DNA of 64,000 bases from Taeniopygia guttata. Its lineage: Eukaryota; Chordata; Aves; Passeriformes; Estrildidae. Below the pieces are notes generated by a model that saw only the letters and a program-made list of their open reading frames with translations, did not search any database and had not been told where the DNA came from. Made by a program: the position numbers and the translations under genes. Below are positions 63,572 to 64,000 of the stretch, one piece after another. The DNA lies in NCBI RefSeq assembly GCF_048771995.1, contig NC_133030.1:37214501-37278500 (forward strand), given 5' to 3'. Position 1 is the first letter of the stretch. Each line of letters starts with the position of its first letter.

Positions 63572-64000
63572 TCGGGTGTCTGTGGGGTCAGGTAGTCACA
63601 TCCATGCTCCCTTATTGTGCCTATGCTAAAGAGACTTTCTCTTAGATGAGATACACCAGTATTGCTCTTCTAGCAAGATGCAAATAGGCAGGCAATGGGA
63701 AATGTGACATCCAGCAGCTACTGGGAACATCATAAGTTTAGGCAAACTCCTCATAGGATTGTAAAAAACTCCAGACAACTAAGGCACAAAGCAGTTTTAT
63801 TAAAATTCTGGGAAACTGATGCAATTTCAGAGTAAAAGTAGGAAGTATAATCCTTACACAGCTGTCTTAGGACCAGCTTTTAATTGGCCAGATACATGTA
63901 GACTCATCTTTTGCCATCCTTCTTTTTGAGAAATATTTCCTATCCTCAGCAGTAGTGAGCCTACACACCAAGATACTCACAGAATAAGCAGAATTATGTC
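63572..64000. other. Non-coding DNA to the window edge
   Basis: No gene, repeat family or regulatory element that I can support lies between the LTR and the window end. Confidence 0.6.

Noticed and set aside
62743..63645. Cluster of 70-124 codon open frames
   Set aside because: Nearly all lie within the ERVK-type LTR, whose GC-rich repeats give chance frames. No viral protein motif is present.
1..64000. tRNA, rRNA, snRNA genes or CRISPR arrays
   Set aside because: I looked for tRNA B-box-like and U6-like sequences and regularly spaced repeats and saw none convincing.

Overview
This window is AT-rich vertebrate DNA, almost certainly from a bird. The evidence is the repeat content: CR1 LINE fragments with the typical avian 3' end (…CCATTCTATGATTCTATG), and three solo LTRs of families common in neoavian genomes (two ERVL-like, one ERVK-like). 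There is no SINE background, and composition is long, low-GC and non-coding. I found no complete protein-coding gene, no rRNA or tRNA gene and no bacterial-type feature. Nearly every open frame is under 100 codons and scattered at random. The exceptions lie in a GC-rich island or in CR1 sequence. The window is best read as an intergenic desert or the inside of a very large intron.

Layout. 1-19 kb: unique AT-rich DNA with one old CR1 tail (2303-2443), a long TTTC/TTCC tract (12050-12166) and a pair of related ~110 bp direct repeats (15391-15500 and 16960-17072). 19.0-19.6 kb: a plus-strand solo ERVL-type LTR with recognisable TATA box and poly(A) signal. 20-35 kb: mostly unique sequence with a CTCF-like motif (23691-23702), two weak exon-like open segments (24.2 kb minus; 28.7 kb plus), a perfect 15-bp-stem hairpin (26430-26463) and a CR1 tail (30575-30668). 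35.47-36.36 kb: an isolated CpG island, the only promoter-like landmark, which also holds a CTCF-like motif. 37.2-37.9 kb: coding-looking sequence broken across frames on the minus strand, possibly a decayed retrocopy. 38-47 kb: microsatellites, a perfect 20-bp palindrome and a PBX/MEIS-type site. 47.8-53.4 kb: two CR1 copies in opposite orientation. 60.1-60.7 kb: a second ERVL-type solo LTR. 62.5-63.6 kb: a minus-strand ERVK-type solo LTR with internal minisatellite-like repeats.

The most striking observation is the CR1 pair. A 667-669 bp core is virtually identical between the inverted copies, with no difference I can see over its last 568 bp. The CR1 sequence on either side of that core differs by roughly a quarter of positions. 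Such sharp edges within otherwise old, homologous repeats suggest recent gene conversion between inverted repeats, or an assembly artefact. All identities were counted by eye; family names rest on recognition of consensus features and were not checked against a database.
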